Of a stretch of DNA of 64,000 nucleotides, positions 47,493-55,822 are shown piece by piece (position 1 is the stretch's first letter; each line of letters opens with the position of its first letter). A model generated the notes under the pieces. It saw nothing but the letters and a program-made list of their open reading frames with translations. It was not told the DNA's origin and did no database searches. The position numbers and the translations under genes are program-made. Origin of the DNA: Rugamonas rubra (lineage in GTDB: Bacteria > Pseudomonadota > Gammaproteobacteria > Burkholderiales > Burkholderiaceae_D); assembly GCF_900114705.1 (NCBI RefSeq), contig NZ_FOTW01000012.1, positions 146,441-210,440 on the forward strand. Direction: 5' to 3'.

Positions 47493-47556
47493 TGCGTTGC
47501 CGCAAGCGCAAACCCGGGTAAGATGCAGCGATTCCAAAAACAAGGGGACGACGACG

Positions 47557-48300
47557 ATGCAAACAGTAGTCAACCTGTGGCCGCTGCTCGGCGTGGCGGT
47601 GATCGTCGCCGGCTTCGCGCTGCGCGCCAGCCCGGTGCTGGTGGTCATCGCCGCCTGCGCCGTCACCGGCCTGGCCGCCGCCATGCCGGTCGAGCACATC
47701 CTGGCCTCGCTGGGCACCGCCTTCGTCAAAACGCGCAACCTGCCGATGATCCTGCTGCTGCCGCTGGCCGCCATCGGCCTGCTCGAGCGCTACGGCTTGA
47801 AGGAGCACGCCCAGCGCTCGATCGCCCGCATCGCCGCCGCCACCTGCGGCCGCCTGCTGATCGTCTACCTGGCGCTGCGCGAGCTGAGCGCCGCCGCCGG
47901 CCTGACCAGCCTGGGCGGCCAGGCCTCGATGGTGCGCCCGCTGATCGCGCCGATGGCCGAGGGCGTCGCCGTGGCGCGCCACCCCGGCCTAAGCGACCGG
48001 CTGCGCCAGCGCATCCGCGCCATGGCCGCCGCCACCGACAACGTCGGCCTGTTCTTCGGCGAGGACGTCTTCGTCGCCTTCGGCGCCATCGTGCTGATGC
48101 AGACCATCCTGCGCGGCGAGGGGCTGGAGGTCGACCCGCTGCACATCGCCATGTGGGGCATTCCCACCGCCGTCTGCGCCTTCCTGATCCACGGCTGGCG
48201 CCTGCACCGCTTGGACGGCCAGATCGCCCGCGAGGCGGCCGGGCAGGACGCCGCAGCCGCCGCGCCGGACCGGCCCGGCGCCGAGGGTGGCGCGGCATGA
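47557..48300 (+). CDS. DUF969-family membrane protein
   Basis: A 247-residue membrane protein of the DUF969 family, starting MQTVVNLWPLLGVAVIVAGF with AAGGGG ahead of the ATG. Key blocks are PMILLLPLAAIGLLERYGLK and AATDNVGLFFGEDVFVAFGA. It is always found next to DUF979, as here (4-bp ATGA overlap), and the pair resembles a two-subunit transporter. Association with pcp suggests pyroglutamate or pyroglutamyl-peptide transport; this is inference. Confidence 0.88.
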   Translation: MQTVVNLWPLLGVAVIVAGFALRASPVLVVIAACAVTGLAAAMPVEHILASLGTAFVKTRNLPMILLLPLAAIGLLERYGLKEHAQRSIARIAAATCGRLLIVYLALRELSAAAGLTSLGGQASMVRPLIAPMAEGVAVARHPGLSDRLRQRIRAMAAATDNVGLFFGEDVFVAFGAIVLMQTILRGEGLEVDPLHIAMWGIPTAVCAFLIHGWRLHRLDGQIAREAAGQDAAAAAPDRPGAEGGAA

Positions 48301-49247
48301 TCTTCAGCCTCGACTTCTTCTATGTGGTGCTGGGCGCCATGCTGGCCCTGATCGGCCTGATGGCCTGGCGCGACGACGCCAATCCGCGCCGCCGCAGCAC
48401 CGCCGTGTTCTGGTGGTTGTACGCAGTGGTCTACCTGGCCGGCGAGCACCTGCCGCCGGCGCTGGCCGGTGCCATGATGCTGTTGATGGGCCTGATCGCC
48501 GCCTGCGGCGGCGTGCGCCTGGGCCGCTACGGCACGCGCAACGAGGCGCAGCGCCAGGCCAGCGCGGCTGGCCTGGGCCACAAGCTGCTGCTGCCGGCGC
48601 TGACCATCCCGCTGGTGACGGTGCTCGGCTCGACGCTGTTCAAGGACGTCAAGATCGACGGCCTGTTCCTGCTCGACCCGAAAAACCTGACCCTGGCCAG
48701 CCTGGGCTGCGGCTCCTTGCTGGCGGTGGCGCTGGCCTGCTGGCTGACCCGCGCCACGCCGCTGCAGGCGATGCGCGAGTCGCGCCGCCTGGTCGACGCG
48801 ATGGGCTGGGCGGTGGTGCTGCCGCACATGCTGGCGGTGCTCGGCCTGCTGTTCTCCGAGGCCGGCGTCGGCAAGGCGGTGGCCCACGTCAGCACCACCT
48901 ACATCGCCATGGACACGCGGCTGGCGGCGGTGCTGGTATATTGCTGCGGCATGGCGCTGTTTACCATCGTCATGGGCAACGGCTTCGCCGCCTTCCCGGT
49001 GATGGCGGCCGGCGTCGGTATTCCGGTGCTGGTCGGGGTCTACCATGCCAATCCGGCGCCGATGGCGGCGATCGGCATGTTCAGCGCCTACTGCGGCACC
49101 CTGATGACGCCGATGGCGGCGCTGTTCAACGTGGTGCCGACGGCGCTGCTCGATTTGACGGACAAGAACGCTGTGATCAAGGCGCAGATCCCGACGGCGC
49201 TGGCGCTGTTGGCGGCCAACGTGGCCTTGCTGTATTTTTTCATGTAG
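48297..49247 (+). CDS. DUF979-family membrane protein
   Basis: A 316-residue protein with about eight to nine membrane segments. DUF979 features are MIFSLDFFYVVLGAMLALIG, TLFKDVKIDGLFLLDPKNLT and ANPAPMAAIGMFSAYCGTLM. Its start overlaps the DUF969 stop, and pcp follows after 31 bp. It is probably the second half of a transporter with DUF969. Confidence 0.88.
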   Translation: MIFSLDFFYVVLGAMLALIGLMAWRDDANPRRRSTAVFWWLYAVVYLAGEHLPPALAGAMMLLMGLIAACGGVRLGRYGTRNEAQRQASAAGLGHKLLLPALTIPLVTVLGSTLFKDVKIDGLFLLDPKNLTLASLGCGSLLAVALACWLTRATPLQAMRESRRLVDAMGWAVVLPHMLAVLGLLFSEAGVGKAVAHVSTTYIAMDTRLAAVLVYCCGMALFTIVMGNGFAAFPVMAAGVGIPVLVGVYHANPAPMAAIGMFSAYCGTLMTPMAALFNVVPTALLDLTDKNAVIKAQIPTALALLAANVALLYFFM

Positions 49248-49278
49248 CGGCGACGCTGCGGTAGATGGAGTGGCACCG

Positions 49279-49929
49279 ATGAAGAAGATCGTATTGTTGA
49301 CCGGGTTCGAACCCTTCAACCAGGAGAGCATCAACCCCTCGTGGGAGGCGGTGCGCGCGCTGGAGGGCTGGAGCGAGGCCGGCTTCCGCGTGGTGGTGCG
49401 CCAACTGCCCTGCCTGTTCGGCGTGGCCAAGCTGGCGATGAAGAACTTGATCGAGGAGCTGCAACCGAGCGTGGTGATCGCCGTTGGCCAGGCCGGCGGC
49501 CGCAGCGATTTGTCGGTCGAGCGCATCGCCATCAACGTCGACGACGCGCCCATCGCCGACAACAACCAGCGCCAGCTGATCGACCAGCCGGTGGTGCCGG
49601 GCGGCCCGGCGGCGTATTTCGCCACGCTGCCGATCAAGGCCATCGTCCACGCGCTGCGCGACGCCGGCCTGCCGGCCTCGGTGTCGCAGAGTGCCGGCAC
49701 CTTCGTTTGCAACCACGTGTTCTACGGCCTGATGCACGACTCGGCCGACTTCGGCACGGCGATCCGCGCCGGCTTCATCCACATACCCTACCTGCCGCAG
49801 CAGGCGGCGGCCCATCCCGGCGCGCCCAGCATGGCGCTGGCCGACATGGTGGCCGGCCTGCGCATCGCCGTGCACACGGCGCTGCTGGTCAAGAGCGATG
49901 TGCGCGAGGCCGGCGGCGTGACCCACTGA
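49279..49929 (+). CDS. pcp: Pyroglutamyl-peptidase I
   Basis: A 216-residue cytoplasmic cysteine peptidase that removes N-terminal pyroglutamate. The start ATG at 49279 has GGAG 8 bp before it, better than the GTG nine bases upstream. Seen are LLTGFEPFNQESINPSWEAV, the catalytic Glu in GRSDLSVERIAIN, Cys in SAGTFVCNHVFYGL and His in AGFIHIPYLP. It is third in the DUF969-DUF979-pcp operon, a conserved arrangement. Confidence 0.95.
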   Translation: MKKIVLLTGFEPFNQESINPSWEAVRALEGWSEAGFRVVVRQLPCLFGVAKLAMKNLIEELQPSVVIAVGQAGGRSDLSVERIAINVDDAPIADNNQRQLIDQPVVPGGPAAYFATLPIKAIVHALRDAGLPASVSQSAGTFVCNHVFYGLMHDSADFGTAIRAGFIHIPYLPQQAAAHPGAPSMALADMVAGLRIAVHTALLVKSDVREAGGVTH

Positions 49930-49971
49930 GGTCAAGGCCGTTAAGCCCAGAAAGGCCAGCGGCGTAAAGCG

Positions 49972-49997
49972 AGGGTCAGACCCTAGGGTCTGACCCT
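49972..49997. repeat. AGGGTC palindrome, variant B
   Basis: A perfect 26-bp palindrome, AGGGTCAGACCCT followed by its complement, between the convergent pcp and LysR genes. Confidence 0.9.
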
Positions 49998-50034
49998 GGC
50001 TCTCCAGCGGCCGTCTTTCCGCTGATGTCGGCGC

Positions 50035-50943
50035 CTAGTCGGCCCGCGCCGGCGGGTTGAGGATGTTGAGGAAGGCGCGCACCACCGGCGCGTCGTCCAG
50101 CGTGGTGTAGGTGATGTACAAATTGGCCGAGGGCGGGTTGGTGCGGATCGGCAGGAACACCACGCCGGGCCAGCCGATGCGGCTGGTGGTCTCGGGCAGC
50201 AGCGCCACGCCGAGCGCCGCGCCGACCATCGCCAGCAGCGTCTGCGGCTCGCTCGCCTCCTGGAAGATGGTCGGCTGGAAGCCGGCCTTGACGCAGCACT
50301 GGATCAGGTAGCGCGGGAAGGCCGACTTGTCCAGCGCCAGCGTCAGCATCGGCTCCTCGGCGATGTCCATCAGCTCGATGGCGTCCTGCTTGGCCAGCGG
50401 ATGGTGCTCGTTGATGGCGACGCAGACGTTCTCGCGGAAGCACAGCTCCTGGCGCAGGTTGTCGTGTTTCAGGTCGTCGTCGTCGAGGCGCGGCTCGCGC
50501 CAGAAGCCGACGTCGATCTGCTTGGCGCGCAGCGCGTCGTACTGCACCGTCGGGCCGAACTCGTGCAGCGTCCAGGTCACGCGCGGGAATTTGCTTTGGA
50601 ACTCCTCGAGCAGGCTGGGGATCGGCCCCCACATGGCCGAGCCGACGATGCCCACGCGCAGCCGGCCCACCTCGCCGCGGTCGATCTGGCGGATGGTGTC
50701 GATGGTCATGCGCATCTTGCCGAGCAGCTCGGCCGCCTCGTTCATCAGCGCCCGCCCGGCCACCGTCAGCTCGAAGGTGCGCGTGGTGCGGGCGAACAGC
50801 TTGACCCCCAGCTCGCTTTCGAGCTTCATGATCTGCTGGCTCAGCGGTGGCTGCGAGATGTGCAGCCGCTCGGCCGCCCGGCTGAAGCTCTTTTCCTCTG
50901 CGACGGCGAGGAAGTACCTTAACTGTTTCAAATCGATGGACAT
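50035..50943 (-). CDS. LysR-family transcriptional regulator
   Basis: A 302-residue LysR protein. The N-terminal HTH reads SFSRAAERLHISQPPLSQQI, the effector domain follows (VGFWREPRLDDDDLKHDNLR). It runs in the same direction as psuK-psuG and begins 74 bp after psuG, so it may be co-transcribed with them or regulate the neighbouring pcp unit; the target is not evident from sequence. Confidence 0.92.
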   Translation of the reverse strand: MSIDLKQLRYFLAVAEEKSFSRAAERLHISQPPLSQQIMKLESELGVKLFARTTRTFELTVAGRALMNEAAELLGKMRMTIDTIRQIDRGEVGRLRVGIVGSAMWGPIPSLLEEFQSKFPRVTWTLHEFGPTVQYDALRAKQIDVGFWREPRLDDDDLKHDNLRQELCFRENVCVAINEHHPLAKQDAIELMDIAEEPMLTLALDKSAFPRYLIQCCVKAGFQPTIFQEASEPQTLLAMVGAALGVALLPETTSRIGWPGVVFLPIRTNPPSANLYITYTTLDDAPVVRAFLNILNPPARAD

Positions 50944-51017
50944 GGCGTGCGGTGACTCTTCAAAAAGTACGGCGCGAATCTGAATCTAGCTCAATCCTGC
51001 AGTGTGTGCCGCGCCGC

Positions 51018-51938
51018 CTAGCGCGGCGCGTGCGCCAGCATGGCGCGCGCCAGCGCCGCGCCCACCGCCGCGTTGTGCATCACCAGCGCGATGTTGGTGG
51101 CCAGGCTGCGGCCGTCGGTGAGCTGCTTGATGCGGCCGAGCAGGAAGGGCGTCACCGCCTTGCCCGTCACGCCGCCGGCGTCGGCCTCGGCCAGCGCCTG
51201 CTCGGTGATGCGGTCGATCTCCTCCTTCGGCATGGCCGCCGCCGCCGGCACCGGGTTGCTGACCACCACGCCGCCCTTCAGGCCGAGCTGCCACTTGGTG
51301 TGGATGAAGGCGGCCTGCTCGGCCGCGCCGTCGATCTGGAAGTCGGCGTTGAAGCCGCTCTCGCGCGTGAAGAAGGCGGGGAAGCCGCGCTGGCCCACGC
51401 TGAGCACCGGCACGCCGTGCGTCTCCAGATACTCCAAGGTCAGGCCGATGTCGAGGATGGACTTGACGCCGGCGCAGACCACCGCCACCGAGGTCTGTGC
51501 CAGCTCCTGCAGGTCGGCCGAGATGTCGAAGCTGGTCTCGGCGCCCCGGTGCACGCCGCCGATGCCGCCGGTGACGAATACCTGGATGCCGGCCAGCTCG
51601 GCGCAGATCATGGTCGCCGCCACGGTGGTGGCGCCCAGCTTGTTCTGCGCCAGCGCATAGGGCAGGTCGCGGCGCGACACCTTCAGCGCGTCCGGCGCGG
51701 TGCCCAGCAGTTCGAGCTGCTCGGCCGACAGGCCGACGCAGATCTTGCCGCCGATGATGGCGATGGTGGCCGGCACGGCGCCGCCGTCGCGGATGATCTG
51801 CTCGACCTCGCGCGCCATCTGTACGTTCTGCGGGTAGGGCATGCCGTGCGAGATGATGGTCGATTCGAGCGCGACGATGGGCTTGCCGGCGGCGCGGGCG
51901 GCGGCCACTTCGGCCGAGAACAGGAGGAATTGGTGCAT
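51018..51938 (-). CDS. psuG: Pseudouridine-5'-phosphate glycosidase
   Basis: Splits pseudouridine 5'-phosphate to uracil and ribose 5-phosphate. It is 306 residues with the signatures [40 protein letters not shown] (shown in part), [20 protein letters not shown] and [18 protein letters not shown]. It begins 4 bp after psuK, its partner kinase, in one operon. Confidence 0.95.
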   Translation of the reverse strand: MHQFLLFSAEVAAARAAGKPIVALESTIISHGMPYPQNVQMAREVEQIIRDGGAVPATIAIIGGKICVGLSAEQLELLGTAPDALKVSRRDLPYALAQNKLGATTVAATMICAELAGIQVFVTGGIGGVHRGAETSFDISADLQELAQTSVAVVCAGVKSILDIGLTLEYLETHGVPVLSVGQRGFPAFFTRESGFNADFQIDGAAEQAAFIHTKWQLGLKGGVVVSNPVPAAAAMPKEEIDRITEQALAEADAGGVTGKAVTPFLLGRIKQLTDGRSLATNIALVMHNAAVGAALARAMLAHAPR

Positions 51939-51942
51939 GGGG

Positions 51943-53106
51943 TCAGTCCTTGTGTGGTGCGTGTTGGGGGAACAGCGGCGCGTCCAGATCGAAGTCGTGG
52001 ATCTCGTCGAGCACGTCGGCGGCCAGCAGGGGCGAAACGGTGTCGGGGCTTTCCAGGGTCATGGCGGCGACCTTCAGGCCGCGCCGGCAGGCCAAGGTCA
52101 AATCCTCGCTGCCCTGGTACAGCGACCAGCAGACGGCGGCGGCGAAGGCGTCGCCGGCGCCGGTGACGTCGACCACCTCGACCTGGTGGGCGGCCAGCCA
52201 GACCAGCGCCGCGCCCTTGGTGTGGAACACGCCGGCGCCGCCGCAGGTGACGACGACGTCCTGCGCGCCCTGGGCGCGCACCTCGGCGCAGGCGGCGGCC
52301 ACCTCGGCCTCGCCGGGCAGGGCGCGGCCGACCCGGGTCTCCAGCTCGCCCCGGTTGAGGATCAGCAGGCGCAGGCCGCGCAGGTCGGCCGGCAGGCGCG
52401 CCATCTTCGGCTGCGAGACGGCGACGATAATCAGCGGCACCGCCTCGCGCAGCGCGTCGGCCAGCAGCATGGCGACGCTGGCCAGCGGCAGGTTCAGGTC
52501 GGCCACGGTGAGCGCGGCGGCCGAGCGCTGCGGCAGGCGGCCGGCCAGGAACTCGGGGGTGATGCGGTCGTACAGCGCCATGTCGGCCAGCGCCAGCGTC
52601 ATCTCGCCGTGGTCGTCGAGCACGGCGGTGTAGGTGCCGGTGGCGGCGTCGAGCAGCTTCAGGCTGCCGCGCGTGTCGATGCCGGCCCGCTCGGCGTGCT
52701 CCTGCAGGGCGCGGCCGGCGGCGTCGTCGCCCAGCGCGGTGAGCAGGGCGGCCGGAATACCCAGCCGCGCCAGGTTCTCGGCGATGTTGCGCGCCACGCC
52801 GCCGAACACCTCCTCGGCGCTGGCCGGGTTGGAGGTGCCCATGCGCAGCGGCGCCAAGGTGCGCAGCTTGCGGTCCAGGTTGGCCGCGCCCAGGCACATC
52901 ACCGGGCGCTTGTCGGGCAGCACGTAAGCGCGGCCGAGCAGGCGGCGCTCGCGGATCAGGCTGGCGATGTGGCCGGCCACGGCCGAGCGCGACAGGCGCA
53001 ACTCGACCGCCAGATCCTGCTGCGAGATGAAGGGGTTGGTGCGGATCAGCTGGTATAGCTGTTCTTTTTTGGAGGTGTCGGTCACTGGGTCGGCCTGGTT
53101 AAACAT
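51943..53106 (-). CDS. psuK: Pseudouridine kinase with N-terminal winged helix
   Basis: A PfkB-family kinase that phosphorylates pseudouridine for PsuG. Kinase hallmarks are [35 protein letters not shown] and the catalytic [15 protein letters not shown]. About 60 extra N-terminal residues form a winged helix ([40 protein letters not shown]), so the protein may also regulate its operon. The annotated ATG lies inside one of two 15-bp direct repeats and lacks a ribosome site; a GTG 21 bases inside is an alternative start. Confidence 0.9.
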   Translation of the reverse strand: MFNQADPVTDTSKKEQLYQLIRTNPFISQQDLAVELRLSRSAVAGHIASLIRERRLLGRAYVLPDKRPVMCLGAANLDRKLRTLAPLRMGTSNPASAEEVFGGVARNIAENLARLGIPAALLTALGDDAAGRALQEHAERAGIDTRGSLKLLDAATGTYTAVLDDHGEMTLALADMALYDRITPEFLAGRLPQRSAAALTVADLNLPLASVAMLLADALREAVPLIIVAVSQPKMARLPADLRGLRLLILNRGELETRVGRALPGEAEVAAACAEVRAQGAQDVVVTCGGAGVFHTKGAALVWLAAHQVEVVDVTGAGDAFAAAVCWSLYQGSEDLTLACRRGLKVAAMTLESPDTVSPLLAADVLDEIHDFDLDAPLFPQHAPHKD

Positions 53107-53134
53107 TTGTCTTTCATGGTAAACATTTGTCTTT
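53100..53134. promoter_or_regulatory. Two 15-bp direct repeats at the psuK start
   Basis: TAAACATTTGTCTTT occurs at 53100-53114 and 53120-53134, exactly 20 bp (two helical turns) apart, overlapping the psuK start codon. This is a likely operator, possibly for the winged helix of PsuK itself. Confidence 0.6.
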
Positions 53135-53214
53135 ACCCTGTCAAACGCTTGCCGCTGCGGGCCAGCGGGGGCGCGGCGCGGCGGTCAGGTCGGGCCTGTT
53201 TTATAATAGGGGAT

Positions 53215-53287
53215 ATTTATATGCTTTTTGTATAAATGCGGAAGAAAAATGGTATTTGCCATACATATAGACGATGATGCATAGTGG
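53215..53287 (+). promoter_or_regulatory. Conserved promoter block, copy 2 (upstream of purine nucleoside phosphorylase)
   Basis: Ungapped partner of 25339-25411. The inverted repeat ATTTATA-N9-TATAAAT, candidate -35 TTGCCA, 18-bp spacer and -10 CATAGT are kept while most of the spacer differs. A start point near 53294 would give a leader of about 210 nt. Confidence 0.6.
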
Positions 53288-53375
53288 CGTCCAGACACTA
53301 GCAAGCTCGACTCAGGTAGTAGCAGCAGCCTATTTCAAAGCGCCGGGCGCCGAGTCCGCCAAACGGCGCGGCGCC

Positions 53376-53402
53376 AGGGTCAGACCCTCAGGGTCTGACC
53401 CT
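53376..53402. repeat. AGGGTC palindrome, variant B
   Basis: AGGGTCAGACCCT and its complement around a single central C, inside the predicted leader of the phosphorylase transcript. Confidence 0.88.
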
Positions 53403-53442
53403 CGATTTGGCCACGCGCCGGACTCGGCATGGCACCGCGGTA

Positions 53443-53478
53443 ACACACTCGACACACTCGACACACTCGACACACACG
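53443..53478. repeat. 9-bp tandem repeat, four units
   Basis: ACACACTCG three times exactly, then ACACACACG, 25 bp upstream of the phosphorylase start codon and within the predicted leader RNA. Confidence 0.85.
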
Positions 53479-53502
53479 AACACATCTAACAAGAGGATAA
53501 CC

Positions 53503-54342
53503 ATGTCTAACAATTCCCCATTCCAAGCCGCCGCCATCATCCGTGCCCGCATCCCCGCCGACTTCAAACCGCGCATCGCGATGATCCTCGGCTCCGGTTT
53601 GGGCGTGCTGGCCGAGCAGATGAGCGACGCCGTCACCATCAGCTTCGACGAGCTGCCGGGCTTTCCGATCAGCACCGTGCACGGCCACGCCGGCGAACTG
53701 GTGATCGGCACCCTGTCGGGCGTGTCGGTGGTCTGCATGAAGGGCCGTGGCCACGTCTACGAGGGCTACGGCCTGGGCGTGATGACCTCCGCCGTGCGCA
53801 CCTTGAAACTGCTGGGCTGCGAAATGCTGTTCGTCACCAACGCGGCCGGTTCGCTGCGTCCCGAAGTGGACGCCGGCAGCCTGGTGGCGCTGACCGACCA
53901 CATCAACTTCCTGCCCGGCACGCCGATGATGGGCCCGAACGACGAACGCTTCGGCCCGCGCTTCTTCAGCATGGCCAACGCCTACGACGCCGACCTGCGC
54001 AACCTGCTCAAGGACACCGCCGCCGCCAAGGGCATCACCCTGCACGAGGGCGTCTACATCGCCTACGCCGGCCCGAACTTCGAAACCCCGGCCGAGATCC
54101 GCGCCTTCGGCCGCCTCGGCGCCGACGTGGTCGGCATGTCGGTGGTGCCGGAAGTGGTGTCGGCCCGCCATTGCGGCCTGAAGGTGGTCGGCGTCTCCGT
54201 CATCACCAACCTGGCCGAGGGCCTGTCGCCGTTCCCGCTGTCGCACGAGCAGACGCTGAAGTACGCCGCCATCGGCGCCAAGTCGCTGATCGAACTGATT
54301 CTGGCCTACCTGGCCACCGTGGCCAAAACGCCGCAAGCGTAA
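53503..54342 (+). CDS. Purine nucleoside phosphorylase (trimeric PNP-II type)
   Basis: Splits inosine, guanosine or xanthosine with phosphate into base and ribose 1-phosphate. It is 279 residues, starting MSNNSPFQAAAII after AGAGGA. Family motifs: MILGSGLGVLAEQM (phosphate loop), GRGHVYEGYGLG, TNAAGSLRPEVDAG, YAGPNFETPAEIRAFGRLGA and the base-contacting Asn in VSVITNLAEG. Specificity within the PunA/XapA group cannot be fixed by eye. It heads the operon with deoB, deoC and others. Confidence 0.93.
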   Translation: MSNNSPFQAAAIIRARIPADFKPRIAMILGSGLGVLAEQMSDAVTISFDELPGFPISTVHGHAGELVIGTLSGVSVVCMKGRGHVYEGYGLGVMTSAVRTLKLLGCEMLFVTNAAGSLRPEVDAGSLVALTDHINFLPGTPMMGPNDERFGPRFFSMANAYDADLRNLLKDTAAAKGITLHEGVYIAYAGPNFETPAEIRAFGRLGADVVGMSVVPEVVSARHCGLKVVGVSVITNLAEGLSPFPLSHEQTLKYAAIGAKSLIELILAYLATVAKTPQA

Positions 54343-54346
54343 TCCC

Positions 54347-54509
54347 TTAGTGTCCTGAATTGCTAGTTCGTTGAGCCATAAATATGGCGAAATCGGCCTG
54401 AGACAAGGAACAAAGCACAGCAAGGCCGGGGCCTTGCGCGCATTTGTGACGCAGTATCAGGCCGATTCTCGTCATATTTATTCAACGAATCTGCAATTCA
54501 GGACACTAA
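54347..54509. mobile_element. 163-bp MITE-like element with 17-bp terminal inverted repeats
   Basis: The ends TTAGTGTCCTGAATTGC and its exact complement bound an interior with further symmetric pieces (AATCGGCCTGA / TCAGGCCGATT; TTCGTTGA / TCAACGAA), so the whole unit can fold into one long hairpin. No coding frame. It sits 4 bp after the phosphorylase stop. No clear target duplication is visible. Confidence 0.7.
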
Positions 54510-54510
54510 C

Positions 54511-54529
54511 GGGGCGGCTGGTCCGCCCC
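54511..54529 (+). terminator. Weak hairpin after the MITE-like element
   Basis: A 7-bp stem GGGGCGG / CCGCCCC with a 5-nt loop, without a proper T run. It could attenuate transcription between the phosphorylase and deoB. Confidence 0.35.
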
Positions 54530-54628
54530 GCTGTCATTTGGGGCGCCGCAGCCTCCCGGCTTGCAAGCCGGCCGCCAGCGCCTACACTACAGAACACCTT
54601 TTTCAACCGAGTCTGATCCGGGTATATC

Positions 54629-55822
54629 ATGAAACGTGCATTCATCCTCCTGCTGGATTCCTTCGGCCTGGGCGCCACGCCGGACGCCGCCAAGTACAAC
54701 GACACCGGCGCCAACACCTTCGGCCACATCGCCAGCTGGGCCGCCAAGAACGGCACGCCGCTGACCCTGCCGACGCTGGAAAACCTCGGCCTGGGCGCCG
54801 CCGCCCACGCCGCCAGCGGCCAGTGGGCCGACGGCTTCGCCCAGCGCGACGGCTTCGCCGCGGCCTACGGCGCGGCGCGCGAGCGCTCCACCGGCAAGGA
54901 CACGCAGAGTGGCCACTGGGAGATCGCCGGCGTGCCGGTGGAATTCGACTGGGGCTACTTCCCGCGCACCACGCCGTCCTTCCCGGCCGAGCTGACCGCG
55001 CGCCTGCAGGAGTTGTCCGGCGTGCCCGGCTTCCTCGGCGACTGCCACGCCTCCGGCACCGACATCATCAACAAGCACGGCGACGAGCACGTCGCCAGCG
55101 GCAAGCTGATCATCTACACCTCGGGCGACTCGGTGATGCAGATCGCCGCCCACGAGGAATCGTTCGGCCTCGAGCGCCTGTACGAGGTGTGCGAGATGGC
55201 CTTCAAGCTGGTCGAGCCCTACAACATCGGCCGCGTCATCGCCCGGCCCTTCGTCGGCAGCAACGGCAAATACACCCGCACCAGCAACCGCCACGACTAC
55301 GCCGTCGCGCCGCCGGCGCCGACCCTGCTCGACCACGTCAAGAACGCCGGCGGCGAAGTCATCGGCCTGGGCAAGATCAGCGACATCTTCGCCGGCCACG
55401 GCATCTCGCGCGTGGTCAAGGGCGTCGACAACATGGCCCTGTTCGAGGCCCTGCTGAAGGTCAGCGACGAGGCCGGCGACGGCTCGCTCACCTTCGTCAA
55501 CTTCGTCGACTTCGACCAGGCCTTCGGCCACCGCCGCGACGTCACCGGCTACGCCAACGCGCTGCAGGAGATGGACGCGCGCCTGCCCGAGTTCATCGCC
55601 AAGCTGCGCGAGGGCGACCTGGTGGTGGTCACCGCCGACCACGGCTGCGACCCGACCTGGGCCGGCTCCGACCACACCCGCGAACACATCCCGATGATCT
55701 TCTTCGGCCCCGGCGTGCAGCCGCGCGCGCTGGGCATCTCGGAAACCTTCTCCGATATCGGCCAGACCCTGGCCCATCACCTCGGCGTCAAACCACTCTC
55801 GAACGGAAGCAATCTGTTATGA
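54629..55822 (+). CDS. deoB: Phosphopentomutase
   Basis: Interconverts (deoxy)ribose 1- and 5-phosphate, linking nucleoside phosphorylases to DeoC and the pentose pathway. It is 397 residues of the alkaline phosphatase superfamily, with LLDSFGLGATPDAAKYND, the TGKDTQSGHWEIAG block, VVVTADHGCDPTWAGSDHT and REHIPMIFFGPG. Its stop overlaps the deoC start (ATGA). Confidence 0.96.
   Translation: MKRAFILLLDSFGLGATPDAAKYNDTGANTFGHIASWAAKNGTPLTLPTLENLGLGAAAHAASGQWADGFAQRDGFAAAYGAARERSTGKDTQSGHWEIAGVPVEFDWGYFPRTTPSFPAELTARLQELSGVPGFLGDCHASGTDIINKHGDEHVASGKLIIYTSGDSVMQIAAHEESFGLERLYEVCEMAFKLVEPYNIGRVIARPFVGSNGKYTRTSNRHDYAVAPPAPTLLDHVKNAGGEVIGLGKISDIFAGHGISRVVKGVDNMALFEALLKVSDEAGDGSLTFVNFVDFDQAFGHRRDVTGYANALQEMDARLPEFIAKLREGDLVVVTADHGCDPTWAGSDHTREHIPMIFFGPGVQPRALGISETFSDIGQTLAHHLGVKPLSNGSNLL

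Larger units (their letters stand above)
53107..53502. other. Divergent regulatory region between psuK and the deo-type operon
   Basis: A 396-bp gap without a gene. From left: the direct repeats at the psuK start, a TATAAT at 53202-53207, the conserved promoter block, a variant-B palindrome, four 9-bp tandem repeats, and AGAGGA before the phosphorylase ATG. Confidence 0.7.
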
